Source: SLST01 sp046538735 (GTDB taxonomy: Bacteria; Spirochaetota; Spirochaetia; DSM-27196; SLST01). From it: DNA of 64,000 nucleotides. Made by a program: the position numbers and the translations under genes. Shown one piece after another: positions 24,869 to 32,762 of the stretch. Under the pieces are notes generated by a model. The model ran no database searches and was not told the origin of the DNA. It saw nothing but the letters and a program-made list of their open reading frames with translations. The DNA lies in contig JBKHII010000012.1 of assembly GCA_046538735.1 (NCBI GenBank), positions 1 to 64,000 of the forward strand, given 5' to 3'. The first letter of the stretch is position 1. Every line of letters starts with the position of its first letter.

Positions 24869-25749
24869 GATCGGTTCATTTCCTCCAATGATGAGAGTAT
24901 CTCTTCCCGGCCGAACAACCGGGCGTACTCAGCGGCGTTCATTCCGAGCGAGTCCACCCGAGACGGATCCGCCCCTGCCTTGAGGAGCGTGTCGATCAGA
25001 TCGACGTGCCCTCGCGACGCGGCGAGCATGAGCGCCGTCTGCCCGTCCGCGGTCACCTGATTCGGGTCTGCGCCCTGCGCGAGGAGCACACCGAGTACCG
25101 TTTCGAGCCCGAGCGACGCCGCTTCGCAGAGCGGGCTCACGCCGTTCTCGCCGCAGCTCCCGTTGGGATCCGCGCCGGCGTTGATAAGCCTCTGCACGAC
25201 CTCGGTGGACCTCCCGCGTACCGCCGCCACGAGCACCGGAACGCCCTCGGTCGACTGGGCGTTCGGCGAGAGACCCACGATCAGGTAATCGTCAACCGCC
25301 TGTAGGTCTGCGTGAGCGGCCGCGCGGTAGAAGGCATCCGGATCGCGATCCCGACCGCCGAGTCTGGCTCGAGCCCGCTCGATAAGCGCTTCACCCTGCC
25401 ATACGCTCCGCGCGGCGAGCACGTGGTCTTCGATGTTCAACCGCTCCACGACCGGGACGGAGAGATGCACCGTCGGCATGTTGCACTCGCCCACGACCGC
25501 CGCCGGCATCTCGCGCCCCGCGGCAAATCCGAGCACGTACGTGACCCAGTCGGAAAACGTCTCGAGCGGAGGCAACAGGAGGACGTGCGTGGATTCGTTG
25601 AGCGCAGACCGCAGCCGCCCGCCGTCCGATGCCGCCCAGTCGCGCGCGATGGTCACGCCGCGAGAACGAATCGAGTTCCCGCGAAGCGTCTGCATGATCT
25701 GTCTCACTTCGTCGCCGCGCTCGGGCGCCGAGAACAAGCCCACAGTCAT
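24865..25749 (-). CDS. Ankyrin-repeat protein with TIR-like N-terminal domain
   Basis: From the ATG at 25749 the product is 294 residues. Residues about 165-294 form ankyrin repeats (GVPVLVAAVRGRSTEVVQRLINAGADPN, then LGLETVLGVLLAQGADPN, then RGHVDLIDTLLKAGADPS; each given here as its recognisable repeat). The N-terminal 100 residues look like an alpha/beta fold of the TIR or related type: VGLFSA start, an LNESTHVLLLPPLETFSDWV segment and a hydrophobic strand near AAVVGE. No NADase glutamate can be assigned with confidence. A longer open frame continues upstream but only mirrors the opposite gene. A TTGCCA-N17-CACAAT promoter 8 bases before the ATG supports this start. Confidence 0.7.
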   Translation of the reverse strand: MTVGLFSAPERGDEVRQIMQTLRGNSIRSRGVTIARDWAASDGGRLRSALNESTHVLLLPPLETFSDWVTYVLGFAAGREMPAAVVGECNMPTVHLSVPVVERLNIEDHVLAARSVWQGEALIERARARLGGRDRDPDAFYRAAAHADLQAVDDYLIVGLSPNAQSTEGVPVLVAAVRGRSTEVVQRLINAGADPNGSCGENGVSPLCEAASLGLETVLGVLLAQGADPNQVTADGQTALMLAASRGHVDLIDTLLKAGADPSRVDSLGMNAAEYARLFGREEILSSLEEMNRS

Positions 25750-25757
25750 CGCCACGC

Positions 25758-25786
25758 ATTGTGACAGAGCGTGACGGCGTTGGCAA
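25758..25786 (-). promoter_or_regulatory. Ankyrin gene promoter (TTGCCA-N17-CACAAT)
   Basis: TTGCCA (25781-25786, minus strand) matches -35 at five positions and CACAAT (25758-25763) matches -10 at four. The -10 ends 8 bases before the ATG, giving a leaderless message. A divergent promoter for the next gene lies 33 bases away. Confidence 0.55.
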
Positions 25787-25818
25787 TCGAGTCTGCTCCG
25801 ACCCTCTGCGGCGCCGCG

Positions 25819-25847
25819 GTGACAACGCACCGTCTTTCCGCTATATT
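25819..25847 (+). promoter_or_regulatory. Promoter GTGACA-N17-TATATT, leaderless geometry
   Basis: GTGACA (25819-25824) and TATATT (25842-25847) are 17 bases apart; the -10 ends 7 bases before the ATG at 25855. Both elements match consensus at five of six positions. Confidence 0.65.
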
Positions 25848-25854
25848 CACGGTC

Positions 25855-26631
25855 ATGCTTCTGTTCACGGTGAAGAAGGCCTTTTTCGACATGTGGGACA
25901 ACTTCCTTGCCGTCGTAATCATGAATCTCGGATTCATCGCGCTCCTCGCGATCCCGGTACTCGTGCCGCCCGCCGTGGTCGAGATCCACATCCTCCTCGC
26001 GCTGGGAACGACGATCGGCGGCGGTCTCCTCGTGGTCGTCTACTGCGGCGCGCTCGCGATGGCCGCTCGCGACATCGCCAACTACGAGCGCCCCGAGTTC
26101 AGGAAGTTCCCGCACTACCTCAAGGAGACGTGGGCATCGAGCCTCGTGCTCGGGCTCATCTGGACGGCGGTTGCCCTCGTCGTCAACGTGGGTTTTCCCG
26201 TCTACCTGGGCATGGGAAACCTCGTGGGCCTCGCCGCGGCCGTTTTCCTCTTCTGGGCGATCCTGGTCTGGGCGCTTGCCGGCCAGTTCTACTTCCCGAT
26301 TCGTGCGCAACTGGACGACAAGATCACGAAAGTGCTGCGCAAATGCTTCGTGATCTTCTTCGACAACACGGTCTTCGCAATCGTGGTGGGTATCGGAACG
26401 ATCGTCGTTTCTGCCGGCTCCGCCTTCACGGCGTTTCTCATTCCGGGTATCGGCGGGCTCCTCATCTGGCACCAGGTTGCCCTCAAGCTCCGCCTCTACA
26501 AGTACGACTACCTCGAGGAGCACCCGGACGCGAACCGGAAGGACATACCGTGGGATGCCCTTCTCATCGACGAGAAGGACCGTGTCGGAAAGCGGACGCT
26601 GCGCGGCATGATCTTCCCCTGGAAGGAGTAG
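25855..26631 (+). CDS. Polytopic inner-membrane protein of unknown function
   Basis: The 258-residue protein begins MLLFTVKKAFFDMWDNF and has about five to six transmembrane segments (for example AVVIMNLGFIALLAIPVLV, a GGGLLVVVYCGALAM helix, VLGLIWTAVALVVN and GLAAAVFLFWAILVWALAG). A cytoplasmic C-terminal tail ends RGMIFPWKE. It resembles the YesL/DUF624-like type of small membrane proteins in general layout, but I would not assign the family. Three upstream in-frame starts are rejected because the -10 element sits immediately before this ATG. It converges with the ROK-like gene. Confidence 0.65.
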   Translation: MLLFTVKKAFFDMWDNFLAVVIMNLGFIALLAIPVLVPPAVVEIHILLALGTTIGGGLLVVVYCGALAMAARDIANYERPEFRKFPHYLKETWASSLVLGLIWTAVALVVNVGFPVYLGMGNLVGLAAAVFLFWAILVWALAGQFYFPIRAQLDDKITKVLRKCFVIFFDNTVFAIVVGIGTIVVSAGSAFTAFLIPGIGGLLIWHQVALKLRLYKYDYLEEHPDANRKDIPWDALLIDEKDRVGKRTLRGMIFPWKE

Positions 26632-26635
26632 GCGC

Positions 26636-28501
26636 TCACGCCTCGCGCGGGCGGAGCCCGAGACCGGCGAAGTGGACCGCGCCCACGGCCTGCCCGAACT
26701 TCGCGACCGTGTGGTCGGGATCGGCCTCCAACTCGCGCATCATCGGCGTGAACGCGGTGTCGCCGCCGATCGCGACGAGCTCCAGATCCCGCTCGCGCCG
26801 CGCCGCGCCCTCGCAGAGTAGCTCGTAGACGCGATCCACCATCACGAAGCCGCCGAACAGGATTCTCTTCCGAAGGCCGGTTCCCAGGATGCGTTCGCTC
26901 TCGCGGTAGACCTCGGCCAGGGCCTCGCCCGCTTTCCGGAACAGCTCGGCCACATCGTCGTCCGTACGCGCGAGCTGCATGAGCTCGGCGAGGTACGGCT
27001 TTCGCATATCGTTCGGCGAGTCCGGCACGACTCGAGCCCCGTCGCTCCGGTCCACGAGGTATCCCGACTGCCGGAACCGTTCCACGAGATCGGGACGCCG
27101 ATCGGTCAGGATCGAGTCCGCGAGCCGGAAGAGACCGCCCTGCCCCATCAACTTCTGCGGCGTCCCGGGAACACCGGTGTTCCAGTTCCGAAGGCTTCGC
27201 AGGTCGTCCGCCGGAAGCCGACGCGCCGCCTCGTCGCCCAGATCGATCACCATGTTGTACGCCTCGAGCGGTATCTCAGGGATCGAACCGTCTGCGAGCA
27301 CGAGACCGGTGCCGAGATCGGTGCCGAGCGAGTGAGCAAACACTCCCCGCGCCCGGGCCTCGGCGTGCGGCGACGCCGCGATCTCCACGGCGGCACTGAA
27401 TGCCGCCATGGGGCCGTCGTTCACGCCCTTCACGACACCCCCCGCGCCGCAGAAGCACCGGAGGCGATCGCTGAGCAGTGAGAGCCGCGAGAACTGCGCT
27501 TCAAAGTCGCGCCGGGGGTTCTCCCGCATGGCCCGCGTCTTCGGGACCTCGCCCCCCACGATCCTGTTGCGAACAACGACGTCCGGGAACGAGAAGCCGA
27601 CGCCGTCCAGCGGACGAAGGTCGCTCCCGCGCGCCGTCTCCACCAGCTCGGCTGCGTCGGTCATCTCCTCCAGACTCGCGTCTGCCCGAAACGCGCGCTC
27701 TACGGTGTCCTTGCACCGCTGACCCGCCGGGGTGGCGGACCCGCCTGGGCACTCCCGCGCAACAGACGCGCGTGCCCGGAGAAGCCTCACGATGGCGAGT
27801 ATCGGATCCAGAATCTGTTCCACGTTCGCGTAGCCGGCCGGATTCCAGTCGTACTCCTTGAACGCGGAGATCCTCCCGTTCAGGGAGAGCACGGCCTTGA
27901 TGCTGGTTCCCCCCACGTCCAGCCCGCAGACCGCTCTCCCCTCCAGACGCCCCGGCGCGCTCCTGAGCGCCCGGGTAGGTCGCGCAGAGAACGTCACGCT
28001 CGCCACGTCTCCGACTCGATGCGCCAAGTCTCGCACGGTGATCTCGAATCGTGACCCGCCGGGCAGCGCCCCCGCGTGAAGCGCTTCGTTCATGCGCTCG
28101 AGCATGTTCACGATCCGACCGTACCCGCAGCGATCGCTTCGGCTCCGGTCGAGCTGAAAGCGCTCTACGACACGCGCTACCAGCTCCACGATCCAGGCCC
28201 TGCTCGTGTCCGCGTAGATATCGAGCGAGTGCCCACCGAGCATTACGAGATGGTTGTACACTTCCGCGAGCACGTACTCCGAGACGAGGCGCATGCTCGG
28301 GTCGCTCCAGTCGTTCGTCTCCGGAAGCGGTATCTCGAAGCGAATCCTCGACCGCGCGTCCGGGAGGACGAGAACACACTCGAGCCGCTCGGAGGAGATC
28401 GAGCGGAGAGCCTCGCGTACCTCGGAGACGAAGACGGAACGACCGGCCGCTCGCTCCTGAACGAAGCCCTCGATCACGAAACGATACCCCTCCGCTTCCA
28501 T
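26636..28501 (-). CDS. ROK/ASKHA-type sugar-kinase-like protein with long N-terminal extension
   Basis: A 621-residue protein. Residues about 1-190 are not recognisable. An ASKHA nucleotide-binding fold begins at about residue 195 with phosphate-1 motif GLDVGGTSIKAVL. Later come a GVVKGVNDGPMAAF segment and HSLGTDLGTGLVLADG, the ROK-like phosphate-2 region, and near the end RILFGGFVMVDRVYELL. The family contains sugar kinases and repressors; no HTH is visible at the N terminus, so a kinase is more likely. At twice the usual ROK length it is unusual. The start overlaps the end of the VUT transporter gene by 28 bases, making it the last gene of the nucleoside transporter operon; its substrate may be a sugar released from imported nucleosides, which is inference. 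Confidence 0.65.
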   Translation of the reverse strand: MEAEGYRFVIEGFVQERAAGRSVFVSEVREALRSISSERLECVLVLPDARSRIRFEIPLPETNDWSDPSMRLVSEYVLAEVYNHLVMLGGHSLDIYADTSRAWIVELVARVVERFQLDRSRSDRCGYGRIVNMLERMNEALHAGALPGGSRFEITVRDLAHRVGDVASVTFSARPTRALRSAPGRLEGRAVCGLDVGGTSIKAVLSLNGRISAFKEYDWNPAGYANVEQILDPILAIVRLLRARASVARECPGGSATPAGQRCKDTVERAFRADASLEEMTDAAELVETARGSDLRPLDGVGFSFPDVVVRNRIVGGEVPKTRAMRENPRRDFEAQFSRLSLLSDRLRCFCGAGGVVKGVNDGPMAAFSAAVEIAASPHAEARARGVFAHSLGTDLGTGLVLADGSIPEIPLEAYNMVIDLGDEAARRLPADDLRSLRNWNTGVPGTPQKLMGQGGLFRLADSILTDRRPDLVERFRQSGYLVDRSDGARVVPDSPNDMRKPYLAELMQLARTDDDVAELFRKAGEALAEVYRESERILGTGLRKRILFGGFVMVDRVYELLCEGAARRERDLELVAIGGDTAFTPMMRELEADPDHTVAKFGQAVGAVHFAGLGLRPREA

Positions 28502-29163
28502 CCGCTCGCGAGGTAGACGAGCGGCGTGTCGGCCAGCGCAACGATCGCCTTCAACACATAGGTCGTCACGACGATCTCGAGCAGCACCGGCGACGGAACC
28601 TGCCCGAGGAATGCGGCGAACGAGAATACCACGCTGTCGATCAGCTGGCTCGCGAGCGTACTGAGGTTGTTTCGGATCCAGATGCGCCGTGTCCCGGGCA
28701 GCAGCCGCTTCCAGAAGTGGTACGCCCAGACATCGTGATACTGGCTCACGCCGTACGCGACGAGCGACGCCAGAGTAATCCGTGGAAGCAACGTGAAGAT
28801 CGCGACGAGGTGCGGCTGGGCGGTGTCCGCGGGGTCCGGTTCAAAGAGCAGCGCCATGTTCATCAGAACGACCATCGCGATGAGCGCAACGAAGCCAACG
28901 CCGACTGCGCGATTCGCCTCCTTGCGACCGTGATTCTCGGAAAGGATGTCGGTCACGAGAAACGACGAAGCGTACACGATATTCCCGAGGGTCGCGGTCA
29001 GTCCGAACAGCTCAACGTACTTGACGACCTGGATGTTCGCAACGATCGCGGCGATCGGAATCCAGACGTAGAGCCCGAGCTTGCCGAATAGACGGTATGC
29101 AATCAGGATGCCCGCGAAGTTGACCGCGAGCATCCCAAACCAGAGGAGCTCGTTCATGCTCAT
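28474..29163 (-). CDS. Queuosine-precursor transporter, VUT/YhhQ family
   Basis: A 229-residue membrane protein with about six helices. It carries the VUT family signature ASSFLVTDILSENHGRKEA near residue 60-80 and later LASQLIDSVVFSFAAF and VTTYVLKAIVALADTPLVYL. YhhQ-type proteins import queuine or preQ precursors for tRNA modification. A longer frame continues upstream, but the ATG at 29163 overlaps the permease stop as ATGA, as elsewhere in this operon. Encoding it directly after a nucleoside ABC transporter suggests a shared theme of nucleobase salvage. Confidence 0.8.
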   Translation of the reverse strand: MSMNELLWFGMLAVNFAGILIAYRLFGKLGLYVWIPIAAIVANIQVVKYVELFGLTATLGNIVYASSFLVTDILSENHGRKEANRAVGVGFVALIAMVVLMNMALLFEPDPADTAQPHLVAIFTLLPRITLASLVAYGVSQYHDVWAYHFWKRLLPGTRRIWIRNNLSTLASQLIDSVVFSFAAFLGQVPSPVLLEIVVTTYVLKAIVALADTPLVYLASGWKRRGIVS

Positions 29164-30026
29164 TCGCCCTTGCGATACGGCTTTCCGGCTGCGGCAGGTC
29201 CGACCGCCTTCCCGACCGCACCCGCAAGGACGACGACCGCGAGCACGTATGGAAGCATCTGCACGAACTGAGCCGGGATCGGTATCTGTCTCTCGAACAT
29301 GATTCGGAACGTCTCGGCGTACCCGAAGAGCAGACTCGCGGCAACCGCACCGACCGGATGCCAGCGACCGAATATCATCGCGGCGAGCGCGATGTAGCCT
29401 CGCCCGCCGGTCATCTGCGTTACCCACTGCGCGGGATAGAGCGTGGTAGCGGCGAGCCCGCACATCACCCCGGACAGGATCACACCGGAATATCGCATCA
29501 CCGTCACGTTGATTCCGAGCGTATCGGCCGCCTCCGGATTCTCACCCACCGATCGAAGCCGCAGGCCGAACTTCGTCTTGAAGAGGACGAACCAGACGAG
29601 CGCGGTGACCGGGATCAAGATGACCGCCATCGCGTTGATGCCGAGAATCTCGCCGGGAACGAACGGATTGAACGGGCTCTGCGTCTCCCGCCCGAAGATG
29701 TTCTGCGAGAGGAATCGCGTGAACCCGAGCGCGAGGATGTTGATCGCGACGCCCGAGACGATCTGATCCACTTTGTACGTCACGGTGACCACGGCGTGAA
29801 TCCCAGCCATGACGATGCCCGCGAGAACGGCGAAGAGGAGGCCACCCCAGAAGGAACCGAACAAGAGCGAGCCCCAGACAACCGTGAACGTAGCGGTCAG
29901 CATGATGCCCTCGAGTGCGATGTTCACGACGCCGCTTCGCTCCGAGAAGACACCGCCGAGCGAGGCAAACGCGATCGGCGCAGAGATCTGGAGGCCATGC
30001 AGCAGGAAGTTGAACAGCATACCCAT
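29160..30026 (-). CDS. Nucleoside ABC transporter permease (second subunit)
   Basis: The 288-residue membrane protein belongs to the branched-chain/ribose-type permease superfamily, in the nucleoside (YufQ/Bmp-type) group. It has about eight hydrophobic segments with SAPIAFASLGGVFSERSGVVNIALEGIM at the N terminus (SGVVNIALEG is the hallmark) and GENPEAADTLGINV in the cytoplasmic loop that contacts the ATPase. Its ATG shares one base with the stop of the first permease. It should pair with that permease to form the membrane channel. Confidence 0.88.
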   Translation of the reverse strand: MGMLFNFLLHGLQISAPIAFASLGGVFSERSGVVNIALEGIMLTATFTVVWGSLLFGSFWGGLLFAVLAGIVMAGIHAVVTVTYKVDQIVSGVAINILALGFTRFLSQNIFGRETQSPFNPFVPGEILGINAMAVILIPVTALVWFVLFKTKFGLRLRSVGENPEAADTLGINVTVMRYSGVILSGVMCGLAATTLYPAQWVTQMTGGRGYIALAAMIFGRWHPVGAVAASLLFGYAETFRIMFERQIPIPAQFVQMLPYVLAVVVLAGAVGKAVGPAAAGKPYRKGE

Positions 30027-31126
30027 CAGGCGACCTCCTTCCGCCGAAGATTCCGCGCGTAGCGCGTCATGAGCTCGTTGCTCACCACGATGATGATAAT
30101 CATCAGCCCGCTGATCACGTAGGTGACCGAGTTCGGAACGGATGTGTAGAGCTGGAGCCCGTACCCCGCCTGCCGCAGGAAGCTGAACAGGAGCGCGGCA
30201 AACACGACACCGAGCGGGTTGTTCCGTCCGATCAGAGCGATCGCGATGCCGTCGAAACCGAGGCCGGAGGCGATGTTGTACGTGTAGAAACCTCGGATCG
30301 CGAAGACCTCCTGCAGCCCGATCAGTCCGGCAAGTGCGCCGCTCGCGAGGAAGGCTCCAATCTGAACCCGCCGGACGCGTATGCCTGAGTACCGGGACAC
30401 ATCAACGGATTCTCCAACCGCGCGTACTTCGAATCCGGAACGAAGCCGGTACAGGACGAACCAGACCGCTGTGCCCATCACGATCGCGACGATCAGGCTG
30501 TAGTCGAGGTAGACATAGTCACCAACGTTCCAGCCGAGCGCCCGGAAGACTCCGTTCAGCCGACCGAAGAGCGCCGTCTCCGCGATCTTCTCGGTCTGCG
30601 GCTCCAGGCTCGCGCCCTCGCCGAAACCGGACAACGGCCTGTTCACGAGGAAGTTGATGAGGTAGATCGCGATGTTGTTGAACATGATCGTGGTGATAAC
30701 CTCATGGACGCCCCGCGTGACCTTGAGCACGGCGGGGACGGCCGCCCAGAGGGCTCCGCCGATCATACTGGCGAGTACCACGACCGGAATGTGAAGAAAC
30801 GGAGGCAGCCGCAGATAGATCCCTGCCAGCGCGCCGATGAGCCCCCCGAAAAAATACTGGCCCTCGGCGCCGATGTTGAAAACACCGGCCTGAAAGGCGA
30901 AGGCAACCGCGATTCCGGCCAGATAAAGCGGAATCGCCTGACTGAGAACCGCGCCCAAGCGCGACGGATTTCCGGCGGCCATCCGCACGATCGCGCTCAC
31001 CGCTCTCGCCGGCGTCTCACCCACGAGCACCACGATGATCATCAGGATGAGCATCGCGGCCACGAAGCCGATCACCGGCGCCAGGATGGCAAAAAGCCGC
31101 TCGCGGTTACGAGTGGACAGCGCCAT
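30026..31126 (-). CDS. Nucleoside ABC transporter permease (first subunit)
   Basis: A 366-residue permease with about nine to ten transmembrane segments, YufP-like. The characteristic early loop LGAVLSQAIPLYLAGIAVAFAFQAGVFNIGAEGQ (FNIGAEGQ is the key part) and the EAA-like loop VRAVGESVDVSRYSGI are present. It overlaps the ATPase gene upstream by 20 bases and the second permease by one base. With that permease it forms the heterodimeric pore of a purine or other nucleoside importer. Confidence 0.88.
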   Translation of the reverse strand: MALSTRNRERLFAILAPVIGFVAAMLILMIIVVLVGETPARAVSAIVRMAAGNPSRLGAVLSQAIPLYLAGIAVAFAFQAGVFNIGAEGQYFFGGLIGALAGIYLRLPPFLHIPVVVLASMIGGALWAAVPAVLKVTRGVHEVITTIMFNNIAIYLINFLVNRPLSGFGEGASLEPQTEKIAETALFGRLNGVFRALGWNVGDYVYLDYSLIVAIVMGTAVWFVLYRLRSGFEVRAVGESVDVSRYSGIRVRRVQIGAFLASGALAGLIGLQEVFAIRGFYTYNIASGLGFDGIAIALIGRNNPLGVVFAALLFSFLRQAGYGLQLYTSVPNSVTYVISGLMIIIIVVSNELMTRYARNLRRKEVA

Positions 31127-32702
31127 GCTCGGCCTCCCCGGTCATGTAGTACCCGATCGTCTCCTTGGTTGCCTGATCCCGGTCGACCTCGTACACGATA
31201 CGACCCTTATACATGACGAGAATGCGGTCGGCAAGTGCCAGCGCTTCATCCAGATCGGCGGATACGAGCAGAACCGCGCGCCCTTCCGTCTTCGCCGCCA
31301 CGATCTGCCGGTAGATGAACTCGGTGGCGCCGATGTCCACGCCGCGCGTGGGCTGGCCGGCCACGAGCAGCGCCGGTTCGCCGGCCATCTCCCGCGCGAT
31401 GATCACCTTCTGCTGGTTGCCGCCCGAGAGCGCGTGTGCAGGCGTCGTCTCGTTCGGCGTGCGCACGTCGTACGCGGATATCGTCTCGCGCGCGAACGAC
31501 CTGATCGCATTCGTGTTCCGGAAACCAAACTTCTCAACGAACGGAGGCCGATGATGCCTGCCGAGCACGAGATTGTCCGAGAGCGCGAACGGCATGAGCA
31601 GCCCGTATCGATGCCGGTCCCCGGGAATGTGCGCGATCCCGCCTTCCCGGCGACGCCGAACGTCCCACGACAGGATGCTCTGGCCCTTCAGCCGGATATC
31701 GCCGCCCGTGGGCCGGCGGTCCTCGGTGATCTGGAAGACGAGCTCGCTCTGTCCGTTCCCCTCGACCCCGGCAATCCCCACGATCTCCCCAGCCCGGACG
31801 ACCAGACTCACACCGTCCAAAACCTGGGTTCCACGCTCGTCGACCGCGGAAAGCTCTTCGATCTCGAGCACCGGTTCTCCGGGCTCGGCGGGCGGATTGC
31901 TCACGTCCAGGATCACGGGTTTGCCGACCATCGACTGGGCGATGTGCGCCTTCGTCGCTCCCTCGCGCGGCATCGTCTCAACGACCGCGCCACGGCGGAT
32001 CACGGTGATGCGGTCCGCGATTCTGAGTACTTCGTCGAGCTTGTGACTGATGAACACGACTCCCTTGCCCTGGTCGGTCAGCTCGCGAAAGCTCTCGAAA
32101 AGGCTGTCGATCTCCTGCGGTGAGAGCACCGCAGTCGGCTCGTCGAAGACGAGCACGCTCGCTCCCCGATAGAGGATCTTGAGAATCTCCACGCGCTGTT
32201 GAATACCGACCGGAAGGTCGCCCGCGGGGCGATCCAGGTCCACGTCGATTCGATTGCGCTCCATCAGCTCGAGGATTCGTCGCCGTGCGGGACGTTTGTC
32301 CAGAGAGAGCTTGCCGAGAAGCCGCTTCAACGGATCGGCGCTCTCCTCGACCGCGATCGCGGCCTCCTGCGTCCCGCCGGGCACCTCGCGCTCCGATCCC
32401 AGGATCACGTTGTCCAAGACGCTGAAGACCGGAACGAGCATGAAGTGCTGGTGCACCATTCCGATCCCTTTCGAGATCGCGTCTCGGGGCCCACCGATTT
32501 CCACGGGCGCGTCGTTGATCGAAATCTCGCCTCCGTCAGGCTTGTAGAGCCCGTAGAGGATCTTCATCAGCGTCGTTTTCCCGGCTCCGTTCTCGCCCAC
32601 GAGCGCGTGAACCTCGCCGGCCTCGAGATCGAAGGAGACTTCGTCGTTCGCGACGACCCCCGGGAAGACCTTCGTGATTCGGTCCATTCTCAGTAGCGAC
32701 AC
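31107..32702 (-). CDS. Nucleoside ABC transporter ATP-binding protein (double cassette)
   Basis: The 531-residue protein holds two ABC domains in tandem. The first has Walker A GENGAGKTT, signature LPVGIQQRVEI and Walker B VLVFDEPTAVL. The second has the degenerate Walker A-like GVEGNGQSEL, signature ALSGGNQQKVI and ALLVAGQPTRGVD. This layout is that of RbsA/YufO-type ATPases for sugar or nucleoside import. It follows the binding lipoprotein gene after an intrinsic terminator that probably lowers its expression relative to the lipoprotein, and it leads the permease genes. Confidence 0.9.
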   Translation of the reverse strand: MSLLRMDRITKVFPGVVANDEVSFDLEAGEVHALVGENGAGKTTLMKILYGLYKPDGGEISINDAPVEIGGPRDAISKGIGMVHQHFMLVPVFSVLDNVILGSEREVPGGTQEAAIAVEESADPLKRLLGKLSLDKRPARRRILELMERNRIDVDLDRPAGDLPVGIQQRVEILKILYRGASVLVFDEPTAVLSPQEIDSLFESFRELTDQGKGVVFISHKLDEVLRIADRITVIRRGAVVETMPREGATKAHIAQSMVGKPVILDVSNPPAEPGEPVLEIEELSAVDERGTQVLDGVSLVVRAGEIVGIAGVEGNGQSELVFQITEDRRPTGGDIRLKGQSILSWDVRRRREGGIAHIPGDRHRYGLLMPFALSDNLVLGRHHRPPFVEKFGFRNTNAIRSFARETISAYDVRTPNETTPAHALSGGNQQKVIIAREMAGEPALLVAGQPTRGVDIGATEFIYRQIVAAKTEGRAVLLVSADLDEALALADRILVMYKGRIVYEVDRDQATKETIGYYMTGEAEHGAVHS

Positions 32703-32717
32703 CGCTTCCTCCCGACC

Positions 32718-32747
32718 AAAAAAAAGCGGGAGCCGAACGGCCCCCGC
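32718..32747 (-). terminator. Intrinsic terminator/attenuator inside the nucleoside transporter operon
   Basis: On the minus strand a 9-bp stem (GCGGGGGCC / GGCTCCCGC, one G-U pair) with a GTTC loop is followed at once by eight T. It lies between the binding-protein stop and the ATPase start. It is the only textbook intrinsic terminator I found in the window and would let most transcripts end after the lipoprotein gene. Confidence 0.85.
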
Positions 32748-32762
32748 ATCTCAGTCACCCTT

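Noticed and set aside
25750..26523. N-terminal extension of the ankyrin gene frame
   Set aside because: It lies opposite the polytopic membrane protein gene, is compositionally biased and has no fold features. A promoter sits directly before 25749.
29164..29463. N-terminal extension of the VUT transporter
   Set aside because: It overlaps the permease gene in another frame; the ATGA overlap and the transporter's first helix support the start at 29163.
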